NCBI RefSeq assembly: GCF_001894865.1
Contig: NZ_BCXA01000021.1
Span: 1 to 64,000, forward strand
DNA: 64,000 nt
Direction of reading: 5' to 3'
Source of the DNA: Rhodococcus maanshanensis NBRC 100610
GTDB lineage: Bacteria; Actinomycetota; Actinomycetes; Mycobacteriales; Mycobacteriaceae
Position 1 is the first letter of the stretch. Each line of letters starts with the position of its first letter. The notes beneath the pieces are model-generated. The model saw nothing but the letters and a program-made list of their open reading frames with translations, had not been told where the DNA came from and made no database searches. This document shows, piece by piece, positions 63,067-64,000 of this stretch. A program made the position numbers and the translations under genes.

Positions 63067-64000
63067 TCAGTTCATCTGTAGGTCGCGCCTCCGGAAGGCC
63101 GCCGTCCCCAGCAGGCACAGCGCGCCCGCGACCACGGTGGTGACCAGCAGAGGTGCCACCCGGAAGTCCACCGCGGGAACCAGCGGCAGGTTCTCGAACG
63201 GCGAGACGCTCATCAGCCGGTCCGGGAACTTGAGTGTCGTCCCGAACATCAGCACGAAGAAGCAGAAGGCCAAGGCGATCCAGGCCACGGAGGCGAGCCG
63301 CGGCAGCAGGCCGAACAGGAGCAGGGTGAGCCCGCCGAGGACCCAGACCGCCGGTAGGTAGACGAGGGTCGCGCCGACCATCCGGGGCACCTGCGCCATG
63401 TCGTCGGCGATGATCCCGTACATCAGCCCCATGCCGAGACCGGCGAACGCCAGCACCAGGGCCGAACCGGCCAGCGTGATCACGGCGTGGCCAGCGATCC
63501 AGCGGATCCGGGTCAGCGCGGTGGAGAGCAGCGGCTCGAGATGCCCGGCCGCCTCCTCCGAACGCGGCCGGAGTGCGGAGGAGATCGCGTACGCGGACCC
63601 GATCATGGCCAGCATCGCGGCGGCCATCGCGTAGAACGCGTCGACCATGCTCGCGCCCTCCTGCCCCAGCAACTCGCCGATGTCGACGTCGCCGAGCAGG
63701 TCGCCGACGTCGTTGCCGATCGTCCCGAATGCCAGACCGCCGAGGAACAACCCGATCGACCAGCCGACCAGCGTGCCCCGCTGCAGCCGCCAGGCCAGCC
63801 CGAACTCGCCGAGCAATCCCCGCGGAGCCCGAGCCGGGCCCGGCCGCGGCGGGACCACGCCTGCGCCGACGTCACGATGGTCCAGCACGCGGAGCGCGCC
63901 GAGGCCGACGGCCACGGCGACGACAAGCGACAGCAGCGCGGGCCACCAGACCTCGCCGTCGTACGGCCGCATCGCCTGGCCCCAGCCGAGCGGGGAGAGC
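63067..64000 (-). CDS. ABC exporter permease (5' end beyond the window)
   Basis: At least 310 codons of a multi-TM permease (about six TMs seen), of the group annotated as polyketide-antibiotic or tetronasin-type ABC exporters: LSPLGWGQAMRPYDGEVWWPALL, EEAAGHLEPLLSTALTRIRWIAGH and SVSPFENLPLVPA. The N-terminal half lies beyond the right edge; an ATG at 63972 is internal. The matching ATPase gene is expected outside the window. Confidence 0.85.
   Translation of the reverse strand, partial: LSPLGWGQAMRPYDGEVWWPALLSLVVAVAVGLGALRVLDHRDVGAGVVPPRPGPARAPRGLLGEFGLAWRLQRGTLVGWSIGLFLGGLAFGTIGNDVGDLLGDVDIGELLGQEGASMVDAFYAMAAAMLAMIGSAYAISSALRPRSEEAAGHLEPLLSTALTRIRWIAGHAVITLAGSALVLAFAGLGMGLMYGIIADDMAQVPRMVGATLVYLPAVWVLGGLTLLLFGLLPRLASVAWIALAFCFFVLMFGTTLKFPDRLMSVSPFENLPLVPAVDFRVAPLLVTTVVAGALCLLGTAAFRRRDLQMN

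Overview
The window is a chromosomal segment of a high-GC actinobacterium of the Mycobacteriales (Rhodococcus/Nocardia/Gordonia-like). The grounds are the very high GC of every third codon position, frequent GTG starts, 4-base GTGA/ATGA gene overlaps, and gene content and order that, from memory, follow Mycobacterium tuberculosis from about Rv0861c (XPB helicase) to Rv0903c (PrrA): prrA-prrB, gltA2, citA, serC, sepH, DUF2537, SpoU methylase, MarR, DUF2530, DUF3027, Rv0876c-type MFS, DUF2771, cspB, yccF, rpfA, Rv0862c-type protein, XPB. Species cannot be assigned from sequence alone. I saw no tRNA, rRNA, IS element, prophage or CRISPR array.

Layout. 1-3.5 kb: an SDR oxidoreductase cut by the left edge, a GPP34-domain protein and a propionyl-CoA synthetase. 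3.5-12.5 kb: a compact lipid and light-damage block: DUF1295 membrane protein, cyclopropane-fatty-acid-type methyltransferase, DUF1365, FAD amine-oxidase-like protein, lipocalin, DUF2867-type SDR, TIGR01777 epimerase and photolyase, lying divergently from prrA-prrB (12.5-14.6 kb). 14.6-22.8 kb: central metabolism (tandem FKBP, two citrate synthases, aldose epimerase, PdxH, MFS exporter, SerC). 22.9-27.1 kb: a repeat-bearing lipoprotein, a small ORF behind an iron-box-like site, an EthA-type monooxygenase, RidA, a deaminase and a membrane protein. 27.3-38.7 kb: SepH, hydrolase, TetR/acyltransferase pair with twin operators, DUF6928, rRNA methylase, Eis-like acetyltransferase, MarR, AzgA permease, YhgE/Pip exporter, PAP2. 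38.7-46 kb: a sacsin/Hsp90-like ATPase with an apparent CTG start, DUF3027, glutamine cyclotransferase, MFS, DUF2771, CspB. 46-54.8 kb: YccF, a mannosyltransferase, rpfA behind a CRP-type site and a c-di-AMP (ydaO) riboswitch, the Rv0862c-type protein, a three-gene operon of tiny proteins (41, 73, 54 aa), XPB and DUF3239. 54.8-55.6 kb: a decay zone with a frameshifted response-regulator fragment and a second DUF3239 tail. 55.6-61.4 kb: a sulfur-scavenging operon (SsuA/B/C-like ABC transporter, two flavin monooxygenases, GNAT). 61.5-64 kb: an ECF41-type sigma factor facing its carboxymuconolactone-decarboxylase-like partner, which carries a near-perfect ECF41 promoter, then an ABC permease cut by the right edge.

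The least described items are the micro-operon at 51.8-52.3 kb, the apparent CTG start at 41548, the 30-bp repeat at two gene ends, the twin palindromes between tetR and plsC, the 31-bp inverted repeat before the hydrolase gene, and the scrambled zone at 55.2-55.6 kb. Rv numbers, family names and regulatory consensus sequences are quoted from memory; no database search was run.
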